From Luteimonas salinisoli (lineage in GTDB: Bacteria; Pseudomonadota; Gammaproteobacteria; Xanthomonadales; Xanthomonadaceae), in NCBI RefSeq assembly GCF_013425525.1, contig NZ_JACCKA010000041.1, forward strand, positions 1 to 34,782: a DNA stretch of 34,782 nt, given 5' to 3'. Every line of letters begins with the position of its first letter. Positions within the stretch are counted from its first letter, which is position 1. Under the pieces are notes generated by a model that was not told the DNA's origin, did no database searches, and saw nothing but the letters and a program-made list of their open reading frames with translations. Shown here one piece after another: positions 19,130 through 26,867 of this stretch. Both the position numbers and the translations under genes were made by a program.

Positions 19130-21901
19130 TCAATGCGCCTCGTCCCAGTTCTCGCCGGTGCCGCAGTCCACCACCAGCGGCGCGCGCAACTCGGCGGCGC
19201 CGGTCATCCGCGGCACCACCTCCGCCAGCAGGGTGTCGACGAAGTCCGCCTGTACCTCGAACACCAGTTCGTCGTGCACCTGCAGGATCATCCGCGCCGC
19301 GCCGGGCGGCTGGGTGGCCAGCCAGGCGTCGATGGCGATCATCGCGCGCTTGATGATGTCGGCAGCGGTGCCCTGCATCGGCGCGTTGATCGCCGCGCGC
19401 TCGGCGCCGGCGCGCAGGCCCTGGTTGCGGGCGGCGATGTTCTCCAGGTACAGCCGCCGGCCGAAAACGGTCTCCACGTAGCCCTGGTCGCGCGCCTGCT
19501 GCCGGGTCCGCTCCATGAAGTCGCGCACCCCCGGATAGCGCGAGAAATACAGCGCGATGTAGTCCTGCGCCTCGCCGCGGCCGATACCGAGATTGCGCGC
19601 CAGCCCGAACGCGCTCATCCCGTACATCAACCCGAAGTTGATCGCCTTGGCGGCGCGGCGCTCGTTCGGCGTGACCTCCTCCACGGCGCGCCCGAACACC
19701 TCGGCCGCGGTGGCGCGGTGGATGTCGGCGCCGGAGGCGAAGGCCTTCAGCAGGCCCTCGTCCTCCGACAGATGCGCCATGATCCGCAACTCGATCTGCG
19801 AATAGTCGCAGGCGACGATGCGGTTGCCGGGATCGGCGACGAAGGCGCGGCGGATGCGGCGGCCGTCCTCGGTGCGGATCGGGATGTTCTGCAGGTTGGG
19901 ATCGCTCGAGGCCAGGCGGCCGGTGGCGGCGCCGGCCTGGTGGTAGCTGGTGTGCACCCGGCCGGTGTCCGGGTTGACGATCTCGGCCAGCTTCTCGGTG
20001 TAGGTGCTGCGCAGCTTGGCCAGCGCGCGGTATTCCAGGATCACCCGCGGCAGCTCGTGCTGGTCGGCGATCGCCTCCAGCGCCTCCTCGTTGACGGACG
20101 GCTGTCCCTTCGGGGTCTTCACCAGCGCCGGCAGCTTCAGCTCCTCGAACAGCAGCGCACAGACCTGCTTCGGCGAGTCGAGGTTGAAAGCGCGCCCGGC
20201 CAGCGTGGTGGCCTGCTGCTGGAGGGCGAGCATGCGCCGCGACAGGTCGGCGGTCTGCCGGCGCAGCTCGTCGGCGTCGATGCGCACGCCGTTGGCCTCG
20301 ATCCGCGCGAGCACCGGCACCAGCGGGATCTCGATCTCGCGATAGACCCGCTCCAGCGCCGGCACCGCGGCCAGCTTCGGCGCCAGCAGCCGGTGCAGGC
20401 GCAGGGTGACGTCGGCGTCCTCGGCGGCGTAGCGGGTGGCGTCGTCGAGCGCGACCTGCGAGAACGCGATCGCCTTGGCGCCCTTGCCGGCGACGTCGGC
20501 GTACTTGACCGTGGTATAGCCGAGGTAGCGCAGCGCCAGCGAGTCCATGTCGTGGCGGCTGGCGGTGGCGTTGTAGATGAAGCTCTCGAGCATGCTGTCG
20601 TCGGCATACCCGCGCAGCTCGACGCCGTGGCGACGCAGCACGTGCAGGTCGTACTTGCCGTGGTGGCCGACTTTCCTCTTCGCCGGGTCCTCGAACAGCG
20701 GCCGCAGCGCCGCCAGCGCCTCGTCGCGGTCGAGCTGCGCCGGCGCGCCGCCGTAGTCGTGCGCCAGCGGCAGGTAGGCGGCGCTGCCCGGCTCGACGCT
20801 GAAACTGACCCCGACCAGGCTGGCGCGCATCGGGTCGAGCGAATCGGTCTCGGTGTCGAAGGCGAATTCCGGCGCGGCGCGCATGCGCTCGATCCAGGCC
20901 TCGAGCCGGGCCTGGTCGAGCACGGTTTCGTATTCGCCGGGCGCGGCCAGGGCCGGGTCGATGCCCTCGGCGGCCACCGCCGCGGGGCGCGCGTAGCCGG
21001 CCTCGGTGCCGCGCACGCTGACCCGGTCGCCGGCGGCGTCGGCCGGCACCGCGCCGGCGCCCTCCAGGTCGCGCAGCGCCTGGGTGAAACCGTAGCGGGC
21101 GTACAGCGTGCGCAGCGCCTCGACGTCGCGCGGGCGCAACTCGAGCTGGCGCGGACCGCGCGCCAGCGGCACGTCGGTGCGGATCGTCACCAGTTCGCGG
21201 TTGAGCGGCAGCCGCTCCAGCACCGCGCGCAGATTGTCACCGATCTTGCCCTTGATGTTCCCCGCGTTGGCGATCACCCCGTCCAGCGACTCGTACTCGC
21301 CCAGCCATTTGGCGGCGGTCTTGGGCCCGCACTTGTCGACGCCACGGACGTTGTCGACGGTGTCGCCCATCAGCGCCAGCAGGTCGACGATCTGGGACGG
21401 GCGCACGCCGAACTTGTCGACCACCGCCACCTCGCTGTCCAGGCGGCTGCCGCTCATGGTGTTGACCAGGGCGATGCCGGGCTGCACCAGCTGGGCGAAA
21501 TCCTTGTCGCTGGTGGAGACGGTGACGTCGATGCCGTCGGCCGCCGCCGCCAGCGCCAGGGTCCCGATCACGTCGTCGGCCTCCACCCCGTCCTCGCGCA
21601 GGATGCTGATGCCCAGCGCCTCGACGATGTCGCACATCGGCTGCAGCTGCGCGCGCAGCTCGTCCGGCATCGGCGGCCGGTTGGCCTTGTACTCCGGGTA
21701 CAGGTCGTCGCGGAAGGTCTTGCCCGGCGCATCGACCACGAAGGCCACGAATTCCGGCCGTTCCTTGAGCGTGGCGCGCAGCATGTTGACCACGCCGAAC
21801 AGCGCGCCGGTGGGCTCGCCCTGGGCGTTGGCCAGCGGCGGCAGCGCGTGGAACGCGCGGTACAGGTACGAAGACCCGTCGATCAGGACTAGGCGTGGCA
21901 T
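19130..21901 (-). CDS. polA: DNA polymerase I
   Basis: A 923-residue protein with all three activities. Residues 1-290 are the 5'-3' exonuclease/flap domain (LVLIDGSSYLYRAFHA, DDVIGTLA, STSDKDFAQLV, GDTVDNVRGVDKCGPKTA). The middle is an intact 3'-5' proofreading domain (FDTETDS, YAAEDADVT). The polymerase domain has motif A CDYSQIELRIMAHLS, motif B RRAAKAINFGLMYGMS and motif C QVHDELVFEV. It fills gaps in repair and removes Okazaki RNA primers. ATG at 21899-21901; transcribed divergently from the DUF2782 lipoprotein gene. Confidence 0.98.
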   Translation of the reverse strand: MPRLVLIDGSSYLYRAFHALPPLANAQGEPTGALFGVVNMLRATLKERPEFVAFVVDAPGKTFRDDLYPEYKANRPPMPDELRAQLQPMCDIVEALGISILREDGVEADDVIGTLALAAAADGIDVTVSTSDKDFAQLVQPGIALVNTMSGSRLDSEVAVVDKFGVRPSQIVDLLALMGDTVDNVRGVDKCGPKTAAKWLGEYESLDGVIANAGNIKGKIGDNLRAVLERLPLNRELVTIRTDVPLARGPRQLELRPRDVEALRTLYARYGFTQALRDLEGAGAVPADAAGDRVSVRGTEAGYARPAAVAAEGIDPALAAPGEYETVLDQARLEAWIERMRAAPEFAFDTETDSLDPMRASLVGVSFSVEPGSAAYLPLAHDYGGAPAQLDRDEALAALRPLFEDPAKRKVGHHGKYDLHVLRRHGVELRGYADDSMLESFIYNATASRHDMDSLALRYLGYTTVKYADVAGKGAKAIAFSQVALDDATRYAAEDADVTLRLHRLLAPKLAAVPALERVYREIEIPLVPVLARIEANGVRIDADELRRQTADLSRRMLALQQQATTLAGRAFNLDSPKQVCALLFEELKLPALVKTPKGQPSVNEEALEAIADQHELPRVILEYRALAKLRSTYTEKLAEIVNPDTGRVHTSYHQAGAATGRLASSDPNLQNIPIRTEDGRRIRRAFVADPGNRIVACDYSQIELRIMAHLSEDEGLLKAFASGADIHRATAAEVFGRAVEEVTPNERRAAKAINFGLMYGMSAFGLARNLGIGRGEAQDYIALYFSRYPGVRDFMERTRQQARDQGYVETVFGRRLYLENIAARNQGLRAGAERAAINAPMQGTAADIIKRAMIAIDAWLATQPPGAARMILQVHDELVFEVQADFVDTLLAEVVPRMTGAAELRAPLVVDCGTGENWDEAH

Positions 21902-21979
21902 CGTTCGATTCTACCGCCGCGCCGGCGCCGATGCCGCTTCGCGCAATGGCGGTCACGGCGCGTTCGCCACGGCCCGGCG

Positions 21980-21985
21980 CATAAT
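21980..21985 (+). promoter_or_regulatory. Putative -10 box for the DUF2782 gene
   Basis: CGCATAATCG occurs here in the polA/DUF2782 divergent gap, 51 bases before the ATG. The same 10-base string precedes the oxidoreductase leader ORF at 22910, which supports a shared promoter-type motif. No clear -35 box is seen. Confidence 0.4.
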
Positions 21986-22035
21986 CGAATGAGAATGCGC
22001 ACCGCCCGAAGCCCACGAACGCCATGGAGTCCGCG

Positions 22036-22314
22036 ATGAAGTCCCTGCTGCTGGTCCCGCTGCTGTTGCTTGCCGCCTGCGCCACCACCGAAGCCCTGGG
22101 GCCGGAGATCCCGGCCGACGCAGCCGAGGCCACCCGCACCGAGCCCAACGGCGACGTCATCACCGAGTACCGGGTCGGCGGCCAGCTGCGGGTGGTGCAG
22201 GTGCAGCCGGCGCGCGGGCCGACGTACTACCTCTACGACCGCGACGGCGACGGCAGCCTCGACAGCGACATCGACGATCCGCCGCGGACCTATTTCAAGC
22301 TGTTCGAGTGGTGA
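22036..22314 (+). CDS. DUF2782 domain lipoprotein
   Basis: A 92-residue lipoprotein. The signal peptide LLLVPLLLLAAC ends in a lipobox with Cys15. The mature domain (GDVITEYRVGGQLRVVQVQPARGPTYYL, then DGDG-rich DRDGDGSLDSDIDDPP and a final YFKLFEW) is the small DUF2782 fold, which is found next to polA in related genomes as far as I recall. I chose the ATG at 22036 rather than 22024 because GGAG lies six bases before it and the resulting signal peptide is standard. The function is unknown. Confidence 0.8.
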   Translation: MKSLLLVPLLLLAACATTEALGPEIPADAAEATRTEPNGDVITEYRVGGQLRVVQVQPARGPTYYLYDRDGDGSLDSDIDDPPRTYFKLFEW

Positions 22315-22335
22315 TCGCGCGGGCGCGTCCGGGGT

Positions 22336-22791
22336 TCATTTCAACCGGATGCGCACCGGCGACTCGAATCCCGGCACGGTCGCCTCCACCCGGCCCGTGG
22401 ACTCGGCCAGGGCCAGGATCGCCCCGCACATGCGGGTCGCGGCTTCGGCGACTTCCGCACCGCGGCCGCGAAACAATGCCGCCAGCGGCTTGATCTCGCG
22501 CGCCGCCCGGTCGGCTTCGCCGAGGAAACGCCGCAGGTCGGCGTAGTAGGCAGGGTCGGCGTGCGCCACCTGCCGCCCATCGAAGACGATCGCATCCGCG
22601 CGCACGGTTGCGACCGCACCACGATCGCCGAAAACGACCTGGTCCGGGTCGATCCGCACCTCGTGCGGGACGTCGACGTCGTCGATACGCGCGCACTGCG
22701 ACGGATCGGCGGCCTGCGCGAACGCCGGCGGCGCCGTGGCGGCGAGCAGGATGGTGCTGAAGGCCATGCGGCGAAGAAACTGGCTGTGCAT
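22336..22791 (-). CDS. Secreted DUF2884 (YggN)-like protein
   Basis: A 151-residue protein with a signal peptide (RRMAFSTILLAATAPPAFAQA, cleavage near residue 25). The mature region has a VDVPHEVRIDPDQVVF...ADAIVFDGRQV beta segment and then a long helical part (YYADLRRFLGEADRAAREIKPLAALFRGRGAEVAEAA). That order resembles YggN/DUF2884 periplasmic proteins, although this one is shorter; two Cys (SQCAR and RMCGA) could pair. An AGGGAA ribosome site precedes the ATG. It converges with the DUF2782 gene and diverges from the oxidoreductase. Confidence 0.68.
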   Translation of the reverse strand: MHSQFLRRMAFSTILLAATAPPAFAQAADPSQCARIDDVDVPHEVRIDPDQVVFGDRGAVATVRADAIVFDGRQVAHADPAYYADLRRFLGEADRAAREIKPLAALFRGRGAEVAEAATRMCGAILALAESTGRVEATVPGFESPVRIRLK

Positions 22792-22909
22792 TCCCGGGTT
22801 CCCTGGCGATGGAGCGGCCGACTGTCGCCCGGCGCAGTGCGCGTTCGCGCGTGCGGGACGGCACCGTGACTTCACGCCCGGCATCGCAGCGCCCTGCCGG
22901 GCGACACCG

Positions 22910-22915
22910 CATAAT
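22910..22915 (+). promoter_or_regulatory. Putative -10 box for leader ORF/oxidoreductase
   Basis: CATAAT inside CGCATAATCG, identical to the string upstream of the DUF2782 gene. It lies 31 bases before the ATG of the short leader ORF. No convincing -35 box. Confidence 0.35.
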
Positions 22916-22945
22916 CGGGTGGACCGAAAGCTGAAGGAGCGCGCC

Positions 22946-22999
22946 ATGCCGATCCCGTTGCCTCGACCGCGATTTCGCCGGCCGGTGGCGTGCCGGTGA
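22946..22999 (+). CDS. 17-codon leader ORF coupled to the oxidoreductase
   Basis: ATG at 22946 has a strong AAGGAG ribosome site six bases upstream, the best in this neighbourhood. It opens a 17-residue, Pro/Arg-rich peptide (MPIPLPRPRFRRPVACR). Its TGA (22997-22999) overlaps a GTG in the oxidoreductase frame as GTGA. The oxidoreductase itself has no visible ribosome site. Either this leader is translated and hands ribosomes on, or a short frame happens to sit here. It is too short to judge by coding bias. Confidence 0.4.
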   Translation: MPIPLPRPRFRRPVACR

Positions 23000-24069
23000 C
23001 GCCGCTGAACGTGGCCCTGGTCGGCTACGGTTTCGTCGGCAAGGTATTCCATGCGCCCTTGGTCGCGCACACGCCCGGGCTGCGGCTGCATACGGTGGTG
23101 TCGGGCGACGCCGCCAAGGTGCGGGCGGACTTCCCCGACGTGCGCGTGCGGGTCGGCCCGGAGGCCGCGTTCAACGACGATGCCGTCGACCTCGTGGTGC
23201 TGGCCAGTCCCAACCGCACCCACGCGCCGCTGGCGCTGGCGGCGATCGCGGCCGGGCGGCACGTGGTGGTCGACAAGCCGTTCACCGTCACCCTCGCCGA
23301 GGCGCAGGCCGTCGTCGCCGCGGCCGACCGCGCCGGGCGCCTGGTCAGCGTGTTCCAGAACCGGCGCTGGGACACCGAATTCCTCACCCTGCGCAAGCTG
23401 ATCGACGACGGCGCGCTGGGCGGGATCGTCGAACTGCACTCGCACTTCGACCGCTTCCGCCCGCAGGTGCCGGACCGCTGGCGCGAGCGCCCGGGACCGG
23501 GCGCCGGACTGTGGTTCGACCTCGGCCCGCACCTGGTCGACCAGGCCCTGCAGCTGTTCGGCATGCCCGACGCGGTGCAGGCCGACCTGGCCCAGATGCG
23601 CGAGGACGCGCGGGTCGACGACTGGTTCCAGGTGACGCTGCGCTGGCCGCGGCGGCGGGTGGTGCTGCACGCCTCGACCCTGGTCGCCGCCAACGGCTTG
23701 CGCTTCGCCGCGCACGGCACCGGCGGCAGCTGGATCAAGCACGGTCTGGACCCGCAGGAGGACCGGCTGCGCGCCGGCATCGCGCCGGGTTCCACGGGCT
23801 GGGACCACGACCCGCTGCCGGGCGAGCTGGTGCGCGCCGATGGCGAAACCCTGCGCCGGGAAACGACCGCCAGCGTGCCCGGCGACTACCGCGACTACTA
23901 CGCCGGCATCCGCGACGCGATCGTGGGCGGCACGCCGCCCCCGGTCACGCCGCGGCAGGCGCTGGAGGTCATGCGGGTGCTGGAAGCCGCGCGCGAAAGC
24001 GCGGCGCGGGGGACGGTCATCGACCTCGCACACACGCCCCGGCCGGCCGCCGGCCCGGCGTCGGGGTGA
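22990..24069 (+). CDS. Gfo/Idh/MocA-family oxidoreductase
   Basis: A 359-residue NAD(P)-dependent oxidoreductase. The N-terminal Rossmann fold has VALVGYGFVG (GxGxxG, about residues 8-17), LASPNRTHAPLAL and the family motif HVVVDKPF (EKP-type Lys). The C-terminal domain carries FDLGPHLVDQALQLFG with the usual catalytic His region. The overall sequence is closest in feel to YdgJ-type dehydrogenases; the sugar or polyol substrate is unknown. Start is GTG 22990 or GTG 22996; the latter overlaps the leader ORF stop. No operon partner with a sugar role is nearby. Confidence 0.9.
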   Translation: MPVTPLNVALVGYGFVGKVFHAPLVAHTPGLRLHTVVSGDAAKVRADFPDVRVRVGPEAAFNDDAVDLVVLASPNRTHAPLALAAIAAGRHVVVDKPFTVTLAEAQAVVAAADRAGRLVSVFQNRRWDTEFLTLRKLIDDGALGGIVELHSHFDRFRPQVPDRWRERPGPGAGLWFDLGPHLVDQALQLFGMPDAVQADLAQMREDARVDDWFQVTLRWPRRRVVLHASTLVAANGLRFAAHGTGGSWIKHGLDPQEDRLRAGIAPGSTGWDHDPLPGELVRADGETLRRETTASVPGDYRDYYAGIRDAIVGGTPPPVTPRQALEVMRVLEAARESAARGTVIDLAHTPRPAAGPASG

Positions 24070-24142
24070 CGACCGGCACTGCGCCGCGCCCGTACCACGC
24101 ACTACCCTCGCCGAGACACGACCCCTGGAAGGAACCGAGCCC

Positions 24143-24844
24143 ATGGCAGCAAGCCCCGCCGTCGCCTGTACGGCCATCGCCGTCGCCCTGTTGTCGTTTC
24201 CGGTCCTCGCGCAGGACGAGGCGCCGAAACGGATCCCGGTCGATGCGCTCGAGCGCATGATCGTCACCCAGACCCCCCAGACCCGGGTCGAAACGATCGA
24301 CCATGAGCGCCTGGCGGTGCGCCGGATCGACATCGTCGACGAGGAGGGCACGATCCGCATGTCGCTGGCGGCACCGGCCGAGCAGCCGATCATCGACGGC
24401 ATCCAGTACCGGCGCATCTTCCCCGCCAGCGGCCTGACCGTGTTCGACCGCAACGGCAGCGAGCGCGGCGGGTTCGCCGTAGCCGACCTGGAAGACGGCG
24501 GCACCGCCACCGTGGTGGCGCAGGACCACGTCAACGGCGACGCCATCGGCTGGCGGGTGATGCCGGACGGCTCGGTCGGCTTCCACCTCAACCAGCGTGC
24601 GCCGGTGCTGCGCGAGCCCGCGCTCGGCAACCACATCGTGCCGGGCATCGGCGGCGCCACCCGTATCTCGCTCTCGGTCGCCGCCGACGGCACGCCGGCG
24701 ATCGCCCTGGCCGATGCGAAGGATCGCCCGCGCCTGCGCCTGACGGTGACCGAACAGGGGTATGGCGCGATCGAGTTCCTCGACGCCGAAGGCGACATCG
24801 TCGAGACGCTGGCGCCCGAGGCGCGGCAGGCCGGGGAGCGCTGA
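24143..24844 (+). CDS. Secreted hypothetical protein
   Basis: A 233-residue protein with a signal peptide (VACTAIAVALLSFPVLA, cleavage before QDE at about residue 24). The mature part is beta-rich with repeated Asp-Gly and short strand units: ERLAVRRIDIVDEEGTIRMSL, FDRNGSERGGFAVADLEDGG, then RISLSVAADGTPAIALADAKDRPRLRLTV. These could be three or four copies of a 'D-G-xxR-xxL' strand repeat. No family is recognised. ATG 24143 has AAGGAA upstream. It lies 73 bases after the oxidoreductase and may be co-transcribed. Confidence 0.72.
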   Translation: MAASPAVACTAIAVALLSFPVLAQDEAPKRIPVDALERMIVTQTPQTRVETIDHERLAVRRIDIVDEEGTIRMSLAAPAEQPIIDGIQYRRIFPASGLTVFDRNGSERGGFAVADLEDGGTATVVAQDHVNGDAIGWRVMPDGSVGFHLNQRAPVLREPALGNHIVPGIGGATRISLSVAADGTPAIALADAKDRPRLRLTVTEQGYGAIEFLDAEGDIVETLAPEARQAGER

Positions 24845-24872
24845 CCTTTCGGGCCGTGTCCGGCGCGGCGCC

Positions 24873-25517
24873 TCAGCGCCGCGTCTCGGCGGCCATCTTC
24901 AGCGCGAACGCCGCCAGCGCCGTGCCCATCAGCCAGCGCTGCGCCAGCAGCCACAGCGGCCGCGCCGCGAGGAACCCGGCGATCGCGCCGGCGAGGATGG
25001 CGATCAGTGCGTTGACCATCACGCTGATCGCGATCTGCAGGCTGCCCAACAGCAACGACTGTCCCAGCACGTTGCCCTGGCCGGGATCGATGAACTGCGG
25101 CAGCAGCGACAGGTACAGCACCGCGGCCTTGGGGTTGAGCAGATTGGTCACCAGGCCCATCGCGAACAGCCGCCGCGGGCTGTCCTTCGGCAGGGCCCGC
25201 GCCTGGACACCGGCATGGAACGGCGAGCGCCCGCCGGGACGCAGCATCTGCCAGGCTAGGTACAGCAGGTAGGCCGCGCCGGCCAGGCGCAGCGCGTCGT
25301 AGGCATAGGGCACCGCCATCACCAGGGCGGTGATGCCGAACGCGGCGCAGATCATGTAGAACACGAAGCCGAGCGCCACCCCGCCCAGAGAGATCAGCCC
25401 GGCAGCGGGGCCTTGCGCGATCGAGCGCGAAATCAGATAGACCATGTTCGGCCCGGGCGTGAGCACCATGCCCAGCGAGATCAGCGCGAACGCCAGCAGA
25501 TGCGACGGCTCGGGCAT
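24873..25517 (-). CDS. LysE/RhtB-family amino-acid exporter
   Basis: A 214-residue inner-membrane transporter with about six transmembrane helices. The family motif TPGPNMVYLISRS sits at residues 20-32. GGVALGFVFYMICAAFG and the second-half FAMGLVTNLLNPKAAVLYLSLLPQF are also typical of LysE/RhtB proteins, which export amino acids or homoserine lactone-like compounds by proton exchange. The substrate cannot be told. The ATG at 25515-25517 gives the standard length. It is transcribed leftward, convergent with the preceding secreted protein gene and 110 bases after gnd. Confidence 0.92.
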   Translation of the reverse strand: MPEPSHLLAFALISLGMVLTPGPNMVYLISRSIAQGPAAGLISLGGVALGFVFYMICAAFGITALVMAVPYAYDALRLAGAAYLLYLAWQMLRPGGRSPFHAGVQARALPKDSPRRLFAMGLVTNLLNPKAAVLYLSLLPQFIDPGQGNVLGQSLLLGSLQIAISVMVNALIAILAGAIAGFLAARPLWLLAQRWLMGTALAAFALKMAAETRR

Positions 25518-25627
25518 GGCGACGACTCCACGGGGAAGACCGGTGCGCCGAAGATACGCGTTCCCCGGCGGCGCGTCTTCGCCGCCAGGCGCAATGCAGC
25601 GTCCCGGATCCGGCCCCGGGCTACCGC

Positions 25628-26533
25628 TCAGCCGCGCTTGAATCCGTGCCCGCCGAAGGCCTCGCGCAGCGCCGCCAGCAGCCGGTCGGCGAAGGCATCG
25701 TCGTCGCGCGAGCGCAGCCGCTCGATCAGCGCCTGGGTGATCACGGGTGCGGCCACGTCGAGGTCGATCGCCTCGGCCACGGTCCAGCGCCCCTCGCCCG
25801 AATCGGCCACGTAGGCTGCGATCCCTTCCAGCCCCGGATTGCCGTGCAGCGACTGCGCGCACAGGTCGAGCAGCCACGACCGCACCACGCTGCCATCGCG
25901 CCAGATGTCGGCGACCTGCGCCAGGTCGAGCCCGAACTCCTGCTTGCGCTGCAGGATCGCGAATCCTTCGGCAAAGGCCTGCATCAGCCCGTACTCGATG
26001 CCGTTGTGCACCATCTTGGCGAAATGCCCGGCGCCCGCCGGCCCGACCCGTCCCCAGCCGCGCTCCGGCGCCGGCGCCAGTGCGGCGAACAGCGGAGCCA
26101 ACCGCTGCGCCAGCGCGGCGTCCCCGCCGATGGTGAGGCTATAGCCCTCTTCCAGCCCCCAGATGCCGCCGCTGGTGCCGACATCGAGCCAGCCGACCCC
26201 GTCCCCGGCCAGCTGTACAGCGCGGCGCTGGCTGTCGCGATAGAAGCTGTTGCCGCCATCGATCACCGCGTCGCCGGCTGCCAGCAGGGGCTGCAACGCG
26301 GCGATGGTGTCGTCGACGATGGGACCGGCCGGCACCATCAGCCACAGCGTCCGCGGCGCCGGCAGCGCCTCCACCAGGGTCGCCAGCGATTGCGTCGCTT
26401 CGATTCCACGGGCCGCCGCCGCCGCGCGCGCCGCGTCGCCCGGATCGTATCCGGCGACCCGGTGCCCGCCGCGCAGCAGCCGCTCGCCCATGTTCGCGCC
26501 CATGCGGCCGAGTCCGATCATTCCGAGGTCCAT
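25628..26533 (-). CDS. gnd: 6-phosphogluconate dehydrogenase, decarboxylating, short form
   Basis: Converts 6-phosphogluconate to ribulose 5-phosphate and CO2 with reduction of NAD(P). The protein is 301 residues, the short (YqeC-type) form rather than the roughly 470-residue classical enzyme. It has GLGRMGANM at residues 6-14, LMVPAG, VIDGGNSFYRDS, the DVGTSGGIWGLEEGYSL substrate motif and the catalytic HFAKMVHNGIEYG (Lys and Glu present). ATG at 26531-26533. The upstream flank is occupied by repeats, so its promoter is not evident. Confidence 0.93.
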   Translation of the reverse strand: MDLGMIGLGRMGANMGERLLRGGHRVAGYDPGDAARAAAAARGIEATQSLATLVEALPAPRTLWLMVPAGPIVDDTIAALQPLLAAGDAVIDGGNSFYRDSQRRAVQLAGDGVGWLDVGTSGGIWGLEEGYSLTIGGDAALAQRLAPLFAALAPAPERGWGRVGPAGAGHFAKMVHNGIEYGLMQAFAEGFAILQRKQEFGLDLAQVADIWRDGSVVRSWLLDLCAQSLHGNPGLEGIAAYVADSGEGRWTVAEAIDLDVAAPVITQALIERLRSRDDDAFADRLLAALREAFGGHGFKRG

Positions 26534-26622
26534 GCGCGTCTCCGTGAGCGGCGGGCGTCCAGCCTCGCACAGCGCCACGCCCGTCGCACGCTCCGTTCCC
26601 GCAGACAGGTCCGTCTCACCCC

Positions 26623-26851
26623 GCAGGAGCGTGCCATGCACGCGAAAGCCGGCGCTGCAGAAAACACCCGCGATCCTCGCACACCCGGCCGGAGACGCCC
26701 ACGGCCTTCGCGGCCACGGGCGGCTGCTACAAACGTGCTGCCCGTAGGAGCGTGCCATGCACGCGAAGGCCGACGCCGCAGGACAGGCCCACGATCACCG
26801 CACGTCCGGCCGGAGACGCCAGCGGCCTTTCCGGCCACGGGCCGCTCCTAC
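26623..26851. repeat. Two tandem SMAG/REP-like units (gnd upstream)
   Basis: Two units of 108 bases each (26623-26730 and 26744-26851), separated by 13 bases, fill most of the 334-base gap between gnd and the BNR-like lipoprotein gene. Each begins with GTAGGAGCG or GCAGGAGCG, then the GCGTGC-CAT-GCACGC stem and a GAAGGCC/GAAAGCC tail. Each ends with CGGCCACGGG(C/-)CGCTCCTAC or a variant. The second unit shares its first 26 bases exactly with those at 18954 and (inverted) 12443. No gene is seen here. Confidence 0.8.
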
Positions 26852-26867
26852 GCACTGCGGGCGACGC

